DNA from: Deltaproteobacteria bacterium
GTDB lineage: Bacteria > Desulfobacterota > Desulfovibrionia > Desulfovibrionales > Desulfovibrionaceae
Direction of reading: 5' to 3'
Length of the DNA stretch: 46,838 bases
Assembly (NCBI GenBank): GCA_031275645.1
Contig: JAISOL010000014.1
Span: 1-46,838, forward strand
How positions within the stretch are numbered: the stretch's first letter is position 1; every line of letters begins with the position of its first letter. The notes beneath the pieces were generated by a model. It had not been told where the DNA came from. It saw only the letters and a list, made by a program, of their open reading frames with translations, and did no database searches. Positions 16,001 to 24,175 of the stretch are shown here, piece after piece. The position numbers and the translations under genes were made by a program.

Positions 16001-17471
16001 AACGCCGGTCTGGACGGCAGGACACCTTGCGAACGAGGTTCTCTTTGAAGCGGGCAGCACGACCACCCTGCTGGAGGAAATGACCCTGAATGCCGTCAAT
16101 CACGACTTCACCCTGAACTCCGGCGGCAGAATCAACGTCATGGGCCGCAATGCGCTCAGAATCGATGAGGCCGATTTCAGGGGACGCCTGCACTTCAACC
16201 TGAATGCCACGAGCGTGAACGACTTTAACGACCCTCTGCTGAAAATAATACACCCGTTAATGGCCACGCCTTACGCCGACATAGACGGAGCCACGGTCAG
16301 CCTGAGCAATCTCCCGGCCGGGGCGCCGCTACAGGCGGGGGACGAGTTTTACCTGGCTGCAACCGACGCCGACGAAAATCTCGCGGGAGAGCCGGCCAAC
16401 AACAGGGCCTATGCCCGGCAGGGCCTGACTCTGGGCCACAATTTCATCATCGACAAGAACCCGACAAAGATGACGTCCTCAAACCGCCACCTGGTGGCCC
16501 GCCTGGCCGGAACCTCGGCCTCCCCGGAAAGCGGGATGTTCACCTCCAGCAGAGCCGCGGCCCTCTTCCTGCTCGGGCAGAATTCCTACTGGCTGGCCGA
16601 CCACAGCTATCAGCAGGCCGATCTCGCCCTGCGCAAGGAAGACGCCTGGACTCCCTTCGGCGGCATTGACGGCACCTGGGTCCGCGCCGACGCCGGCGCC
16701 CGGATCACCCTCAGGGAGAGCCTCATGGTGGCCGGTCTGGCAACCAAAAAGAGCGGCGACGCCGGTTCACTCCTGCTGGGCGGCTTTTTTGAGGGAGGTT
16801 TGGGGGATTACGACGTCCGGGGCGAATACGACGTCCCGCCGGATATAGTCGAACTCAGCGGCGACGGGGACATATTCTTCGCCGGCGCCGGGGTCATGGC
16901 CCGTCTGCGCCGGCAGAACGGCCTGCGCCTGGAAGCCTCCCTCCGGGGCGGATATGTGGAAAACGAATTCAAATCCCGTGATTTCGTCACCTCGGACGGC
17001 ATAGCCGCCGAATACGACGCCGACGTGCCCTACTTCGGCGCGCATGCCGGCCTGGGCTACGAAGTGGCGATCAACGAGAGACACGCCCTGGATTTTCCCG
17101 TCCGCTACTACTTTGTCCGTCAGAACGGCAAAAGCGTGAACCTGCCCACAGGTGAAAAAATACATTTCCAGGCCGACAACTCGCACAGCATACGCGCCGG
17201 GGCGCGCTACACCTACGCCGAAAGCGAACGGATTTTCGCCTATGCCGGAGCGGCCTTCGAGTACGGGTTTGACCACAGGCTCAGGGCCAGCAACTCCCAC
17301 GGCTATGATCTGGCCGCCCCCAGGACGGGCGGGCCCGGAGGAGTGGGCGAACTGGGCATGATCATACGCCCCGCGCCGGAAAGCGGCTTTGCCGCCGAAT
17401 TCGGAGCGCAGGGCTATGTGGGCGAGCGCCGCGGAGTTTCCCTGGGAGTGCGTCTGGGTTACGAATTCTGA
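13038..17471 (+). CDS. Autotransporter (type Va) with GGG-repeat passenger
   Basis: A 1477-residue surface protein. An extended N terminus leads to a signal peptide with hydrophobic core at about 37-50 (AILAPLLLCLLLPAG). The passenger (about 60-1180) contains a repeat block at about 230-825 in which segments like GNLFRNLRI-...-YIEGGGIIGV recur: thirteen GGG hits (GGGIIG, GGGLVG, GGGVIG, GGGLLG and so on) spaced mostly 35-50 residues, plus a degenerate last copy (GGAVYS). Such Asn/Gly-rich strand repeats suit a beta-helix. A non-repeat stem with GEGEFLWGGENVF follows, then a C-terminal 12-strand-type barrel (about 1204-1477) beginning near WTPFGGIDGTWVRADAG and ending in aromatic GYEF. Presumably an adhesin; ligand unknown. 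A gagagg site lies 11 nt upstream of the ATG. Confidence 0.92.
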   Translation: MGKSGSTSRIMPEGSSGPEKPGFHLPSLPAPKRRAPAAILAPLLLCLLLPAGKAEGGAMTVPSQNLGTGPAFTISASDTTLQGSSESDFPVRIRELAADILAQAQARKADTASSLTSLFSPISVPGLSASSLTVFTSNPVRTALSADNTSANHWWNDRKLLRVPSNVSGLSLYNLHFTNVNMTYTGAAGQDVVNGLIGSDSNNTGDIRFGNIYGNAFTDLAVTFSGANAKDYLAGGGIIGLRATGERGASSASASMNDVIGNLFRNLRIHTTGTGSLNDRAYIEGGGIIGVDAVSSPDTKPGEASIRSFAYNLFTGINVQSDDILIGGGLVGVNNNSKTSSGTLAALWIAEGNIFGNGNLNGAYSDIYVRTGYSLRGGGVIGVNGLSNAPVRLDSLDKNIFAGIAVETGSYLKGGGIVGLHNNDPDAASKEKEAHPTDPSNPTPPYISDNSSIPGVTAYMGTANDNLFLNLRVDVGKDTTGGTAYGGYLEGGGIIGVRSNQGLATIDTLQNNIFKNLEVKSFSTASSPSTSNDGHLDGGGIVGTASLNIAALIKLSNNYFDDLRVNTAADLRGGGIVGASSIAASVAPASQPTMSTYVAELDTVSNNTFNNLRVSVGGNLLGGGLIGAHNNANGQDTSPYSLIKTFSGNSISAFTANVAGEISGGGVLGGHTGANKSGEGTTGSLDITNNRFTGVSVTSTNLSGGGLIGFNAASAASAYIDSISGNLFDSPVINTSGYISGGGVIGVRSGSGIAYIKELRRNTFRGARITAGSYIDGGGLLGAIGDMNSSSGQIIGIGRIEGSVFRDNEVRANNGQILGGAVYSYGLATGLTISDSQFLNNTFTSELNDSSAYTSGTPSARVYGTVSVDTGLSALANIDQILTLRASAGNSTIFRDNLIKDDYSPTNPRSNSLYFGIMDGTSDPLNNGDLTITPNSAESDAQLIVDPQAGGLVALYDPIAVMQDSGHTFNMNIQGEGEFLWGGENVFTTPVWTAGHLANEVLFEAGSTTTLLEEMTLNAVNHDFTLNSGGRINVMGRNALRIDEADFRGRLHFNLNATSVNDFNDPLLKIIHPLMATPYADIDGATVSLSNLPAGAPLQAGDEFYLAATDADENLAGEPANNRAYARQGLTLGHNFIIDKNPTKMTSSNRHLVARLAGTSASPESGMFTSSRAAALFLLGQNSYWLADHSYQQADLALRKEDAWTPFGGIDGTWVRADAGARITLRESLMVAGLATKKSGDAGSLLLGGFFEGGLGDYDVRGEYDVPPDIVELSGDGDIFFAGAGVMARLRRQNGLRLEASLRGGYVENEFKSRDFVTSDGIAAEYDADVPYFGAHAGLGYEVAINERHALDFPVRYYFVRQNGKSVNLPTGEKIHFQADNSHSIRAGARYTYAESERIFAYAGAAFEYGFDHRLRASNSHGYDLAAPRTGGPGGVGELGMIIRPAPESGFAAEFGAQGYVGERRGVSLGVRLGYEF

Positions 17472-17481
17472 CTTTCCGGCA

Positions 17482-17497
17482 GGGGAGAGGTCTCCCC
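17482..17497. terminator. Hairpin between convergent autotransporter and rplQ
   Basis: GGGGAG-aggt-CTCCCC sits in the 39-nt gap between two convergent genes. Stem is strong but there is no clean T run on either side, so a bidirectional terminator is only likely. Confidence 0.4.
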
Positions 17498-17510
17498 CCG
17501 CGCGAAAATT

Positions 17511-18065
17511 TCAGCCTTCCATTTTGCGCGGCGTGTTCTTGGGCCTGGAGTCCATGACCTTGCTGCTCCGGCTTTCGTCCTTGACCGCTCTGGGAGCGGA
17601 GGGGCTCTTGGCCTTGGCAAGGGTTTTCCCGCTCTCGCCGGCCTTGTCGGAGGCCGACCCTTTGCTCTCGTCTTTTCCGGAGGCTTTCAGCGCGTCGTAA
17701 TGGCTGCCCCGGAGCAGTTCGATCACGGAGAGGGGGGCGCTGTCGCCCTTGCGGGGAAGGGCCAGGCTGACCACGCGGGTATAGCCGCCCTTGTCCATAT
17801 CCTTGAAGAGGGGGCCTATTTCCGCGAAGAGGCGTTTCACCAGCTTATGGTCGCCCAGCACACGGTAGGCCTCCCGGCGGGAATGGAGATCGTCCTTGCG
17901 GGAGAGGCAGATCAGAGGCTCCACCACTCCGCGCACTTCCTTGGCTTTGGCCGTGGTGGTGCTGATGCGGCCGTGGGTCAGGAGAGCCGCGGCCAGATTG
18001 CGCAGCATGGCCTTGCGGTGGGAGGAGGTTCTGCCCAGTTTGCGGCCGGAATTTCTATGTCTCAT
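17511..18065 (-). CDS. rplQ: Ribosomal protein L17 with long basic C-terminal tail
   Basis: 184 residues. The first ~125 are standard L17 ([20 protein letters not shown], then [18 protein letters not shown]), a 50S protein near the tunnel exit. The remaining ~55 residues are a low-complexity Lys/Ser/Ala/Glu tail (from about [15 protein letters not shown]) not present in typical 115-130-residue L17. The start at 18065 overlaps the rpoA stop by 11 nt; a longer in-frame ORF to 18104 only shadows rpoA. Last gene of the alpha segment. Confidence 0.96.
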   Translation of the reverse strand: MRHRNSGRKLGRTSSHRKAMLRNLAAALLTHGRISTTTAKAKEVRGVVEPLICLSRKDDLHSRREAYRVLGDHKLVKRLFAEIGPLFKDMDKGGYTRVVSLALPRKGDSAPLSVIELLRGSHYDALKASGKDESKGSASDKAGESGKTLAKAKSPSAPRAVKDESRSSKVMDSRPKNTPRKMEG

Positions 18066-19092
18066 TTTGCGTTTTCCTCTTCCATTCCTGCAATTTCTTG
18101 TCAAAACCTTCCAGTTTCATCCCGAAATCCAGGTTGAGCTCCGTGAGCACCCTATGGATTTCATCCAAGGATTTTTTGCCGAAATTCTTGGTTTTGAGCA
18201 TGTCGGATTCGGCCCTTTGCACCAGTTCGCCGACATAGGAGATATTGGCGTTTTTCAGACAGTTGCCGGCGCGCACGGAAAGCTCCAGTTCCTCAATGGA
18301 TTTGAAGAGATTCTCGTTCCAGTCCGAGCCGCTTCCGCCAAGACCCGAGTTTTCGCCTTCAATCTGCTCGTCAAAATTGATGAATACCGAAAGCTGCTCC
18401 TTGAGAATCTTGGCGCTGTAGGCCACGGCGTCATCGGCGCTGATCGAGCCGTCGGTCCAGACTTCCAGAATGAGGCGGTCATAGTTGGTCATCTGCCCCA
18501 CGCGGGCCTGTTCCACCGTAAAGGAAACCTTGCGCACGGGGGAGAAACTCGCGTCCAGGGCTATGAGGCCGATCTCCTCCGCAAGCCCCTCGTGCATGTC
18601 CGCGGGCACATAACCCTTGCCCATGCGGGCTTCCAGCTCCATTTTCACCTTCACGTCGTCGGTGAGGGTGAAAAGGGGAGTATCGGCGTTAAGCACCAGC
18701 ACATGCTGGTTGGTTTTTATGCGGCCGGCGGTCACTTCTCCCTTGCTCGAAGCTTCCAGCTCCAGGCGCTGGGCTTCGTCCGTGTCCATAGCCAGACGCA
18801 CCTGCTTGAGGTTCAGGACTATATCCGTGACGTCTTCCAGCACGCCGGGTATATTGGTGAACTCGTGCTGCACTCCCTCAATTTTGACCGCCACAAAGGC
18901 CGCGCCCTGAAGGGAGGAAAGCAGCACCCGGCGCAAGGCGTTGCCTATGGTCGTGCCGTAGCCCCTTTCCAGAGGTTCGCAGGTAAACTTGCCGTACATG
19001 CCGTCGCTCGCTTCCCGGACAATCTGCTCCGGTTTTACAAGCTCGGCCCAGTTTCTGGCATTGATCAATTTATCGCCTTGTTTGATGAGCAT
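18055..19092 (-). CDS. rpoA: RNA polymerase alpha subunit
   Basis: 345 residues. The N-terminal assembly domain ([20 protein letters not shown], near residue 40) dimerises and nucleates beta/beta-prime. A linker rich in Gly/Ser ([13 protein letters not shown], near 245) leads to the C-terminal domain ([35 protein letters not shown]), which contacts UP elements and activators and retains the key Arg of the LSVR motif. It lies 12 nt after rpsD and overlaps rplQ by 11 nt, the classic alpha operon order. Confidence 0.99.
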   Translation of the reverse strand: MLIKQGDKLINARNWAELVKPEQIVREASDGMYGKFTCEPLERGYGTTIGNALRRVLLSSLQGAAFVAVKIEGVQHEFTNIPGVLEDVTDIVLNLKQVRLAMDTDEAQRLELEASSKGEVTAGRIKTNQHVLVLNADTPLFTLTDDVKVKMELEARMGKGYVPADMHEGLAEEIGLIALDASFSPVRKVSFTVEQARVGQMTNYDRLILEVWTDGSISADDAVAYSAKILKEQLSVFINFDEQIEGENSGLGGSGSDWNENLFKSIEELELSVRAGNCLKNANISYVGELVQRAESDMLKTKNFGKKSLDEIHRVLTELNLDFGMKLEGFDKKLQEWKRKTQNET

Positions 19093-19104
19093 ACCAACTT
19101 CCGT

Positions 19105-19731
19105 TTATTTGGAATAGAGTTCGACAATCAGATTCTCGTTGATGGGGGTCTGAATATCCTCGCGCTGCGGCAAAGCTTTGACCACGCCCTTGAAGGCCTC
19201 GGCGTCAATCTCCAGCCAGCCGGGAAGCCCCCGGCGGGCCACGGCCTGCTGAGCCTGGGCCAGAACGGGAATCTTTCTGCGCGCCTCCGGCACCTCAAGA
19301 ACGTCGCCCGCCCGGAGCAGCAGGGAAGGAATGTCGGCCTTACGCCCGTTCAGGGTGAAGATTCCGTGCCGCACCAACTGGCGGGCCTGGGAGCGGGAAT
19401 CGGCAAAGCCCAGACGGTAAACCACGTTGTCCATGCGCCTTTCCAGCATGGAAAGGAGGCTGGCGCCGGTCACTCCCTTGCTCAGGGAAGCCTTGACAAA
19501 GTAACCGTGAAACTGGCGCTCAAGCACGCCGTAAATACGCCTGACCTTCTGCTTTTCGCGCAACTGGGCGGCGTAATCGCTCACCTTCTTGCGGGCGCGG
19601 CCGTGCTGGCCGGGAGCATAGGGGCGGCGTTCATAGGCGCACTTTTCGGTGAAACAGCGGCCGCCCTTCAAAAAAAGCTTGCCGCCTTCACGCCGGCACA
19701 AACGGCATTTGGGGTCGTTATATTTAGCCAA
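19105..19731 (-). CDS. rpsD: Ribosomal protein S4, zinc-binding form
   Basis: 208 residues, 30S primary 16S-binder. The N terminus keeps the C+ zinc site (CRLCRREG then [11 protein letters not shown]), followed by [14 protein letters not shown] and an S4 RNA-binding domain ([33 protein letters not shown]). In enterobacteria S4 represses the alpha operon; a comparable role here is inference, but a terminator-shaped hairpin lies upstream of rpsK. Confidence 0.98.
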   Translation of the reverse strand: MAKYNDPKCRLCRREGGKLFLKGGRCFTEKCAYERRPYAPGQHGRARKKVSDYAAQLREKQKVRRIYGVLERQFHGYFVKASLSKGVTGASLLSMLERRMDNVVYRLGFADSRSQARQLVRHGIFTLNGRKADIPSLLLRAGDVLEVPEARRKIPVLAQAQQAVARRGLPGWLEIDAEAFKGVVKALPQREDIQTPINENLIVELYSK

Positions 19732-19748
19732 GACTGATCCTCCTTGCC

Positions 19749-20138
19749 TCAGACGCGCCGCCGCTTGGGAGGACGGCAGCCGTTGTGGGGAATGGGCGTG
19801 ATATCGCGGATGAAGGCCACCTTGAAGCCGGCGCTGTTAATGGCGCGCATGGCCGATTCCCGGCCAGAGCCGGGGCCGGTGACGTAAACCCCCACCGTGC
19901 GCATGCCGTTATCCTGGGCCTTGCGCGCGGCCTGTTCGGCGGCGTTCTGAGCCGCGAAGGGCGTTGACTTGCGCGATCCCTTGAAGCCGGCCTGCCCGGA
20001 ACTGGCCCAGCTTATGGTATTCCCGCGGGTATCGGTAAAGGTGATGATGGTATTGTTGAACGTGGCCTGAATATGGGCCAGCCCCACAGGCACGTTCTTT
20101 TTTTCTTTCTTTTTGGGCGCTCTTTTAGCTTTAGCCAT
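19749..20138 (-). CDS. rpsK: Ribosomal protein S11
   Basis: 129 residues, platform of the 30S subunit. Core motifs are [47 protein letters not shown] and the C-terminal [16 protein letters not shown] basic [11 protein letters not shown] terminus precedes the core. It follows rpsM by 78 nt, and that gap holds the attenuator-like hairpin at 20178-20208. Confidence 0.98.
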   Translation of the reverse strand: MAKAKRAPKKKEKKNVPVGLAHIQATFNNTIITFTDTRGNTISWASSGQAGFKGSRKSTPFAAQNAAEQAARKAQDNGMRTVGVYVTGPGSGRESAMRAINSAGFKVAFIRDITPIPHNGCRPPKRRRV

Positions 20139-20177
20139 GTTCCAACTCGCAGCTTAGGAATTATGCCGGTTATCCGG

Positions 20178-20208
20178 AAAAAAGCCTTGAGGGGTTCTCC
20201 CCGAAGGC
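20178..20208 (-). terminator. Intrinsic terminator/attenuator between rpsM and rpsK
   Basis: Read on the minus strand: GCCTT-c-GGGG, loop AGAA, CCCC-tc-AAGGC, then six Ts. It begins 8 nt past the rpsM stop and lies 40 nt before the rpsK ATG. Form is that of a genuine intrinsic terminator, yet rpsK-rpsD-rpoA-rplQ must be transcribed through it because no promoter is seen after it. I infer partial termination or conditional antitermination. Confidence 0.65.
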
Positions 20209-20216
20209 AACCCGCG

Positions 20217-20594
20217 CTAGACTTTTACTTTTTTCTTGGGCGTGGCCCCGCGCCGCGGCCCCTTGCGCGTGCGGGCATTGGTATGGGTGCGCTGCCCGCG
20301 CACGGGCAAAGCGCGCCGGTGCCGCATGCCGCGGTAACAGCCTATATCCATGAGACGTTTGATATTCGTGCTCACTTCCCGGCGGAGATCGCCCTCCACC
20401 TTGTGGTTCTGCTCGATCTCCTTGCGGATTTCATTGATCTCCTCCGCGGAAAGATCGTCAATCCCGCGGGTCCAATCCACCCCGGCCGTATCCAAAATCT
20501 TGAGGGCCGTAACACGGCCTATGCCGTAAATGTAGGTAAGGGCGATATCCGCCCTTTTGCCCCGGGGCAAATCCACTCCAGCTATTCTGGCCAC
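20217..20594 (-). CDS. rpsM: Ribosomal protein S13
   Basis: 125 residues, 30S head protein bridging to the 50S and contacting P-site tRNA. It has [20 protein letters not shown] at the N terminus, the helix-hairpin-helix [17 protein letters not shown] and the basic tail [19 protein letters not shown] followed by KGPRRG. Slightly longer basic end (PKKKVKV) than usual. It starts 18 nt after rpmJ. Confidence 0.98.
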   Translation of the reverse strand: MARIAGVDLPRGKRADIALTYIYGIGRVTALKILDTAGVDWTRGIDDLSAEEINEIRKEIEQNHKVEGDLRREVSTNIKRLMDIGCYRGMRHRRALPVRGQRTHTNARTRKGPRRGATPKKKVKV

Positions 20595-20612
20595 AGTTAG
20601 ACTCCTGTTTCC

Positions 20613-20726
20613 TTATCCCTGGCGCTGTTTGTGCCGGGGGTTTTCACAGAGCACCCTCAAAATGCCGTTGCGCCGAATCACCTTGCACTTGGGGCAGATG
20701 CGCTTTACCGAAGGTCTGACTTTCAT
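20613..20726 (-). CDS. rpmJ: Ribosomal protein L36, zinc-binding form
   Basis: A 37-residue gene, ATG at 20726 and TAA at 20613. It reads [20 protein letters not shown]..., with the zinc ligands C-P-K-C, a later Cys (VLCENPRH) and the His, i.e. the C+ form. First gene of the alpha segment, preceded by its own promoter and a leader hairpin. Confidence 0.97.
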   Translation of the reverse strand: MKVRPSVKRICPKCKVIRRNGILRVLCENPRHKQRQG

Positions 20727-20738
20727 AACCGACTCCAG

Positions 20739-20757
20739 GCGGAGCGTTTTGCTCCGC
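20739..20757 (-). promoter_or_regulatory. Hairpin just upstream of rpmJ
   Basis: GCGGAGC-aaaac-GCTCCGC on the minus strand, 13 nt before the rpmJ ATG and touching the weak ggag ribosome site. Perfect 7-bp stem; a candidate translational control element for the alpha segment. Confidence 0.45.
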
Positions 20758-20807
20758 AATCCTGATTTACCGCCACAAAGGAAACCCCGTCCCGCGGGAA
20801 AGGGAGA

Positions 20808-20836
20808 TATATAGCATTCAACCCGGCCTCCGTCAA
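20808..20836 (-). promoter_or_regulatory. Promoter of rpmJ-rpsM-rpsK-rpsD-rpoA-rplQ
   Basis: Minus strand TTGACG (20836-20831), 17-nt spacer, TATATA (20813-20808). It lies in the 129-nt gap between map and rpmJ and would let the alpha segment be transcribed independently of the S10/spc genes. Confidence 0.72.
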
Positions 20837-20855
20837 GGAATCCCCCAGAGGCGGT

Positions 20856-21620
20856 TCAGCAATCCAGCACAAGCGGACCGCGCGCGGTCACGGCCACGCT
20901 GTGCTCAAAATGGGCGGCGAGGCTCCGGTCGCGGGTAACCGCCGTCCATTCGTCGCTCAAAATGTCCACTTCTCCGCTACCCAGGCTGAACATGGGTTCA
21001 ATGGCCAGAACCATGCCCGCCAGCAGAGGGAGATCCGGAGTGGCCTCGCTCACAAAATTGGGTATTTCCGGCTTCTCGTGCAGCTTGCTCCCCACGCCGT
21101 GACCCACAAAACGCCGGATTAAGCCGAAATTGTGCGTTTCCGCCTTTTTCTGCACCGCGGCGCTGATGTCGCGCAGCCTGTTGCCCGGACGCGCCGCCGC
21201 TGTCCCATCCTCCAGAGCTTCGGCCGTGAAGCGGAGGAGCCTGGCGGCCGCGGCGGAGACTTCCCCCACCGGAAAAGTGCGGGCCGCGTCGCCGTGAAAA
21301 CCCTCCAGCACCACGCCCATGTCCAGACTCACCAGATCCCCTTCTTTCAGCCTGCGCCCGGCGGAAGGAAAGCCGTGCACGACTTCCTCGTTGATGGAGC
21401 AGCACAGGGCGTAGGGGAAACCCCTGTAGCCCTGGAAAGAAGGCCGGACCTTGTATTTTCCGCACAAATCCTGGGCTATTTCCTCAAAACGCATACTGGC
21501 GGTTCCGGGGCGAATCTCGGCGGCCATAGCCTGCAAAATCAGGTAAACAATGTGATTCGCCTCGCGCATCAGAGCTATTTCATTGTCATTCTTGAGGAAA
21601 ACTCCCCGGAATTTCTTCAT
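20856..21620 (-). CDS. map: Methionine aminopeptidase, type I
   Basis: 254 residues. Removes the initiator Met from nascent proteins in the cytosol. The five metal ligands are in place: His of NEEVVHGFPS is the substrate-binding residue, and Asp in LDMGVV, Asp in GFHGDAARTF, His in FVGHGVGSKLHEKP, Glu in LAIEPMF and Glu in HFEHSVAVT bind the metals. Located between secY and rpmJ without adk or infA. Two GC hairpins sit in the 77-nt gap after secY, so some of its transcription may be attenuated. Confidence 0.97.
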   Translation of the reverse strand: MKKFRGVFLKNDNEIALMREANHIVYLILQAMAAEIRPGTASMRFEEIAQDLCGKYKVRPSFQGYRGFPYALCCSINEEVVHGFPSAGRRLKEGDLVSLDMGVVLEGFHGDAARTFPVGEVSAAAARLLRFTAEALEDGTAAARPGNRLRDISAAVQKKAETHNFGLIRRFVGHGVGSKLHEKPEIPNFVSEATPDLPLLAGMVLAIEPMFSLGSGEVDILSDEWTAVTRDRSLAAHFEHSVAVTARGPLVLDC

Positions 21621-21648
21621 GTCATACCGTCGCCCGGTTTTCGGCCCG

Positions 21649-21694
21649 CTGCCGCCTGAGGCGGCCCGCCCGGCAAGTCCGGGCGGCCAGCGCC
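21649..21694 (-). repeat. Two adjacent GC hairpins between secY and map
   Basis: CGCCCGG-acttg-CCGGGCG and GCCGCC-tca-GGCGGC lie back to back in the secY-map gap on the minus strand, without T runs. The second shares its 14-nt core with a hairpin at 12933-12947. Possible mRNA processing or stability boundary. Confidence 0.4.
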
Positions 21695-21697
21695 GTA

Positions 21698-23011
21698 CTA
21701 GCCCATGCGCCCCTTGATTCTGGCCTTGCCCAGCAGGCCCTCGTACTGATGCGAAATAAGGTGCGACTCCACCTGCCCCATGAAATCCATAGCCACGCCC
21801 ACCACGATGAGCAGGCTCGTGCCGCCGAGGTACATGGAATAACGGGAGAGAAGAAGCTGCGGGAGCACGCAGATGGCGGAAACGTAAATCGCCCCCCAGA
21901 GAGTGATGCGCGTCAGCACCCGATCGATATATTCCTGGGTTTTCAAGCCGGGCCGTATGCCGGGGATAAACCCGCCCTGCTTCTTGAGATTCTCGGCTAT
22001 ATCCTTGGGGTCAAAGATAATGGCGGTGTAAAAGAAGCAGAAAAAGACTATCAGGCCGACAAAGAGCACGGTGTAAATGGGAGTCCCCGGCAAAAACAGG
22101 TTCAGAACGCCCCGGATCGTCTCGTTTTCCACAAACTGCGGCACGACCAGGCTGGGGAACATGAGCAGGCTGGAGGCGAAAATGGGCGGAATGACCCCGG
22201 AGGTGTTCACGCGCAAAGGCAGATGCGTATTCTGCCCGCCCATCATCTTGCGCCCCACCTGGCGCTTGGCGTAATGCACGGGAACCCGGCGCTGCCCGCG
22301 CTCCATGAAGACGATGAAAACCAGCACGGCGGCCAGGAGCAGGGCCAGGAGCAGAGCCATGAAAACGGAAAGGGAACCCCCGGTGAGCATGCTGTAGAAG
22401 CGGTAAAGGGAACCGGGGATGGAGGAGACTATTCCGGCGAAGATAATCAGGGAAATGCCGTTGCCCACGCCCTTTTCCGTAATCCTCTCTCCTATCCACA
22501 TGATCAGAATGGTGCCCGCGATCACGGTGATGGTGGTCACAAAAATAAAGAGGGGGCCGGGATTGCTCACCACCGGAATATTGCCGGGGCTGGGCATGCC
22601 CTGCACCAGATTGGCCATAGCCAGCCCCTGCACCAGGGCGATAAGCACCGTGCCGTAGCGGGTGTACTGGGTGACCTTCTTGCGCCCGGCCTGGCCTTCT
22701 TCCCTGGCCAGACGCTTCAGAGAGGGGCTGAGCACCTGCAAAAGCTGCATAATGATGGAAGAGGAGATATACGGCATCACGCCCAGAGAAAAAATGGAGA
22801 CATTGGAAAGCCCGCCGCCGGAAAAAATATCCAGCAGTCCGAAGAAGGGATTCCCGGCGCTCTGGAAAAAAGCCTGCAAGGCGGCGGCGTTTATGCCCGG
22901 AATGGGCACATGGATGCCTATGCGGTAAAACACCAGCAATAAGAAGGTCCAGCCCAGTTTCCGCAAAAGATCGGAAGATCGCGTGAGATTCTTCACCCCG
23001 GTCATGGACAC
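21698..23011 (-). CDS. secY: Protein translocase channel subunit SecY
   Basis: 437 residues with ten predicted membrane helices, the channel of the Sec translocon. Hallmarks: an N terminus GVKNLTRSSDLLRKLGWTFL, the plug region IFSLGVMPYISSSIIMQLL, YTRYGTVLIALVQ, RRVPVHYAKRQVGRK (cytoplasmic loop that contacts SecA/ribosome) and LRVNTSGVIPPIFASSLLMF. Placed 5 nt after rplO as in most bacteria. Confidence 0.98.
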   Translation of the reverse strand: MSMTGVKNLTRSSDLLRKLGWTFLLLVFYRIGIHVPIPGINAAALQAFFQSAGNPFFGLLDIFSGGGLSNVSIFSLGVMPYISSSIIMQLLQVLSPSLKRLAREEGQAGRKKVTQYTRYGTVLIALVQGLAMANLVQGMPSPGNIPVVSNPGPLFIFVTTITVIAGTILIMWIGERITEKGVGNGISLIIFAGIVSSIPGSLYRFYSMLTGGSLSVFMALLLALLLAAVLVFIVFMERGQRRVPVHYAKRQVGRKMMGGQNTHLPLRVNTSGVIPPIFASSLLMFPSLVVPQFVENETIRGVLNLFLPGTPIYTVLFVGLIVFFCFFYTAIIFDPKDIAENLKKQGGFIPGIRPGLKTQEYIDRVLTRITLWGAIYVSAICVLPQLLLSRYSMYLGGTSLLIVVGVAMDFMGQVESHLISHQYEGLLGKARIKGRMG

Positions 23012-23016
23012 GATGC

Positions 23017-23463
23017 TTATCCCTCCAGCGCTCTGGCCGCGCCGCCGGACTTTTCTAGCTTCTCCCTGGCCGAAGAGCTGAATTTATGCGCTTCCACCCG
23101 CAAAGGAGAGGCAAGATCGCCCCTGCCCAGAATCTTCACCGGTTCTCCGGGTTCGGCCAGGCCGCGGGCATAGATGTCATCCAGAGAAATCTCGTCTTTG
23201 CCTTCAAAAGAGGCCGCCAACCGATCCAGATTGATCACCGCGTATTCGACCCTGAAAATGTTGGTGAAGCCGCGTTTGGGCAGGCGCCGCTGCAAAGGCA
23301 TCTGCCCGCCTTCAAAACCCGGACGGGGGCCTCCGCCGGAACGCTGTTTCTGTCCTTTCAGCCCCTTGCCGGAGGTGGAGCCCAGGCCGCTCCCGTGCCC
23401 GCGCCCGACCCGCCTGCGGGCTTTGCGTTCTTCCGCAAAGGGATAAAGTTCGTGCAGTCGCAT
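23017..23463 (-). CDS. rplO: Ribosomal protein L15
   Basis: 148 residues. LHELYPFAEERKARRRVGRG, GSGLGSTSGKGLKGQKQRSG and GGQMPLQRRLPKRGF are the standard glycine-rich N-terminal half of L15, a 50S core protein. Start codon overlaps the rpmD stop as TGATG. Confidence 0.97.
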   Translation of the reverse strand: MRLHELYPFAEERKARRRVGRGHGSGLGSTSGKGLKGQKQRSGGGPRPGFEGGQMPLQRRLPKRGFTNIFRVEYAVINLDRLAASFEGKDEISLDDIYARGLAEPGEPVKILGRGDLASPLRVEAHKFSSSAREKLEKSGGAARALEG

Positions 23464-23630
23464 CAGGAAATCACCTCGATCATATGTGGAACAACGGCAA
23501 TCATGCCGCGCATGGCGGCATTGTCCTTAACCTCTTTGACCCGGCCCGGCCTTTTCAGCCCAAGAGCCGCCAGCACCCGGCGCTGCCGGGGAGAGCAGCC
23601 GATCCAACTGCGCACAAGTTTAATTTTCAT
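23463..23630 (-). CDS. rpmD: Ribosomal protein L30
   Basis: 55 residues starting MKIKLVRSWIGCSPRQRRVL, with LGLKRPGRVKEV; complete for L30. The start at 23630 is chosen over the ORF start at 23669 because the L30 family begins exactly here and the extra residues overlap rpsE. Its stop overlaps the rplO start by one base. Confidence 0.96.
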   Translation of the reverse strand: MKIKLVRSWIGCSPRQRRVLAALGLKRPGRVKEVKDNAAMRGMIAVVPHMIEVIS

Positions 23631-23665
23631 ATCCTCTACTCCGCCTCTTTCCGCGCAAAAAAAAA

Positions 23666-24157
23666 TCACTTTCTGGGAGTTTCCAGTTCCTTCCCGCGCA
23701 CTTCGCTCACCTTGTCGGCGCTGCGCAGGGCGGCAAGGCCCGCCACCGCGGCCCGCAGCACATTATGGGGATTGTTGGTGCCTATGGCCTTGGTCAGCAC
23801 GTCCCGCACGCCCGCGGCCTCCATGACGGCGCGCACGGCGCCGCCGGCTATGATGCCCGTGCCGCGCGAGGCCGGCTTGAGCATGACCTTGCCCGCGCCG
23901 AAATTGCCCTGCACCGCGTAAGGCAGGGTTCCGTCCAGCAGGGGAACCAGAATCATGCTCCGGCGCGCCCTTTCCGTGGCCTTGCGCAGGGCTTCCGGCA
24001 CTTCCTGGGCCTTGCCCAGACCGTAGCCCACGCTTCCCTTGCCGTCGCCCACCACCACCAGGGCGGAAAAGCTGAAACGACGCCCGCCTTTGACCACCTT
24101 GGCCACGCGGTTGAGAGAAACTACCTTTTCCACAAACCCGAGTTCATTCTGTTCCAT
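23666..24157 (-). CDS. rpsE: Ribosomal protein S5
   Basis: 163 residues. Double-stranded-RNA-binding half ([39 protein letters not shown]) and C-terminal half with [19 protein letters not shown]. Involved in 30S fidelity and mRNA helicase activity. 18 nt after rplR. Confidence 0.98.
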   Translation of the reverse strand: MEQNELGFVEKVVSLNRVAKVVKGGRRFSFSALVVVGDGKGSVGYGLGKAQEVPEALRKATERARRSMILVPLLDGTLPYAVQGNFGAGKVMLKPASRGTGIIAGGAVRAVMEAAGVRDVLTKAIGTNNPHNVLRAAVAGLAALRSADKVSEVRGKELETPRK

Positions 24158-24175
24158 GCCTTTACCTGCGTCAGC

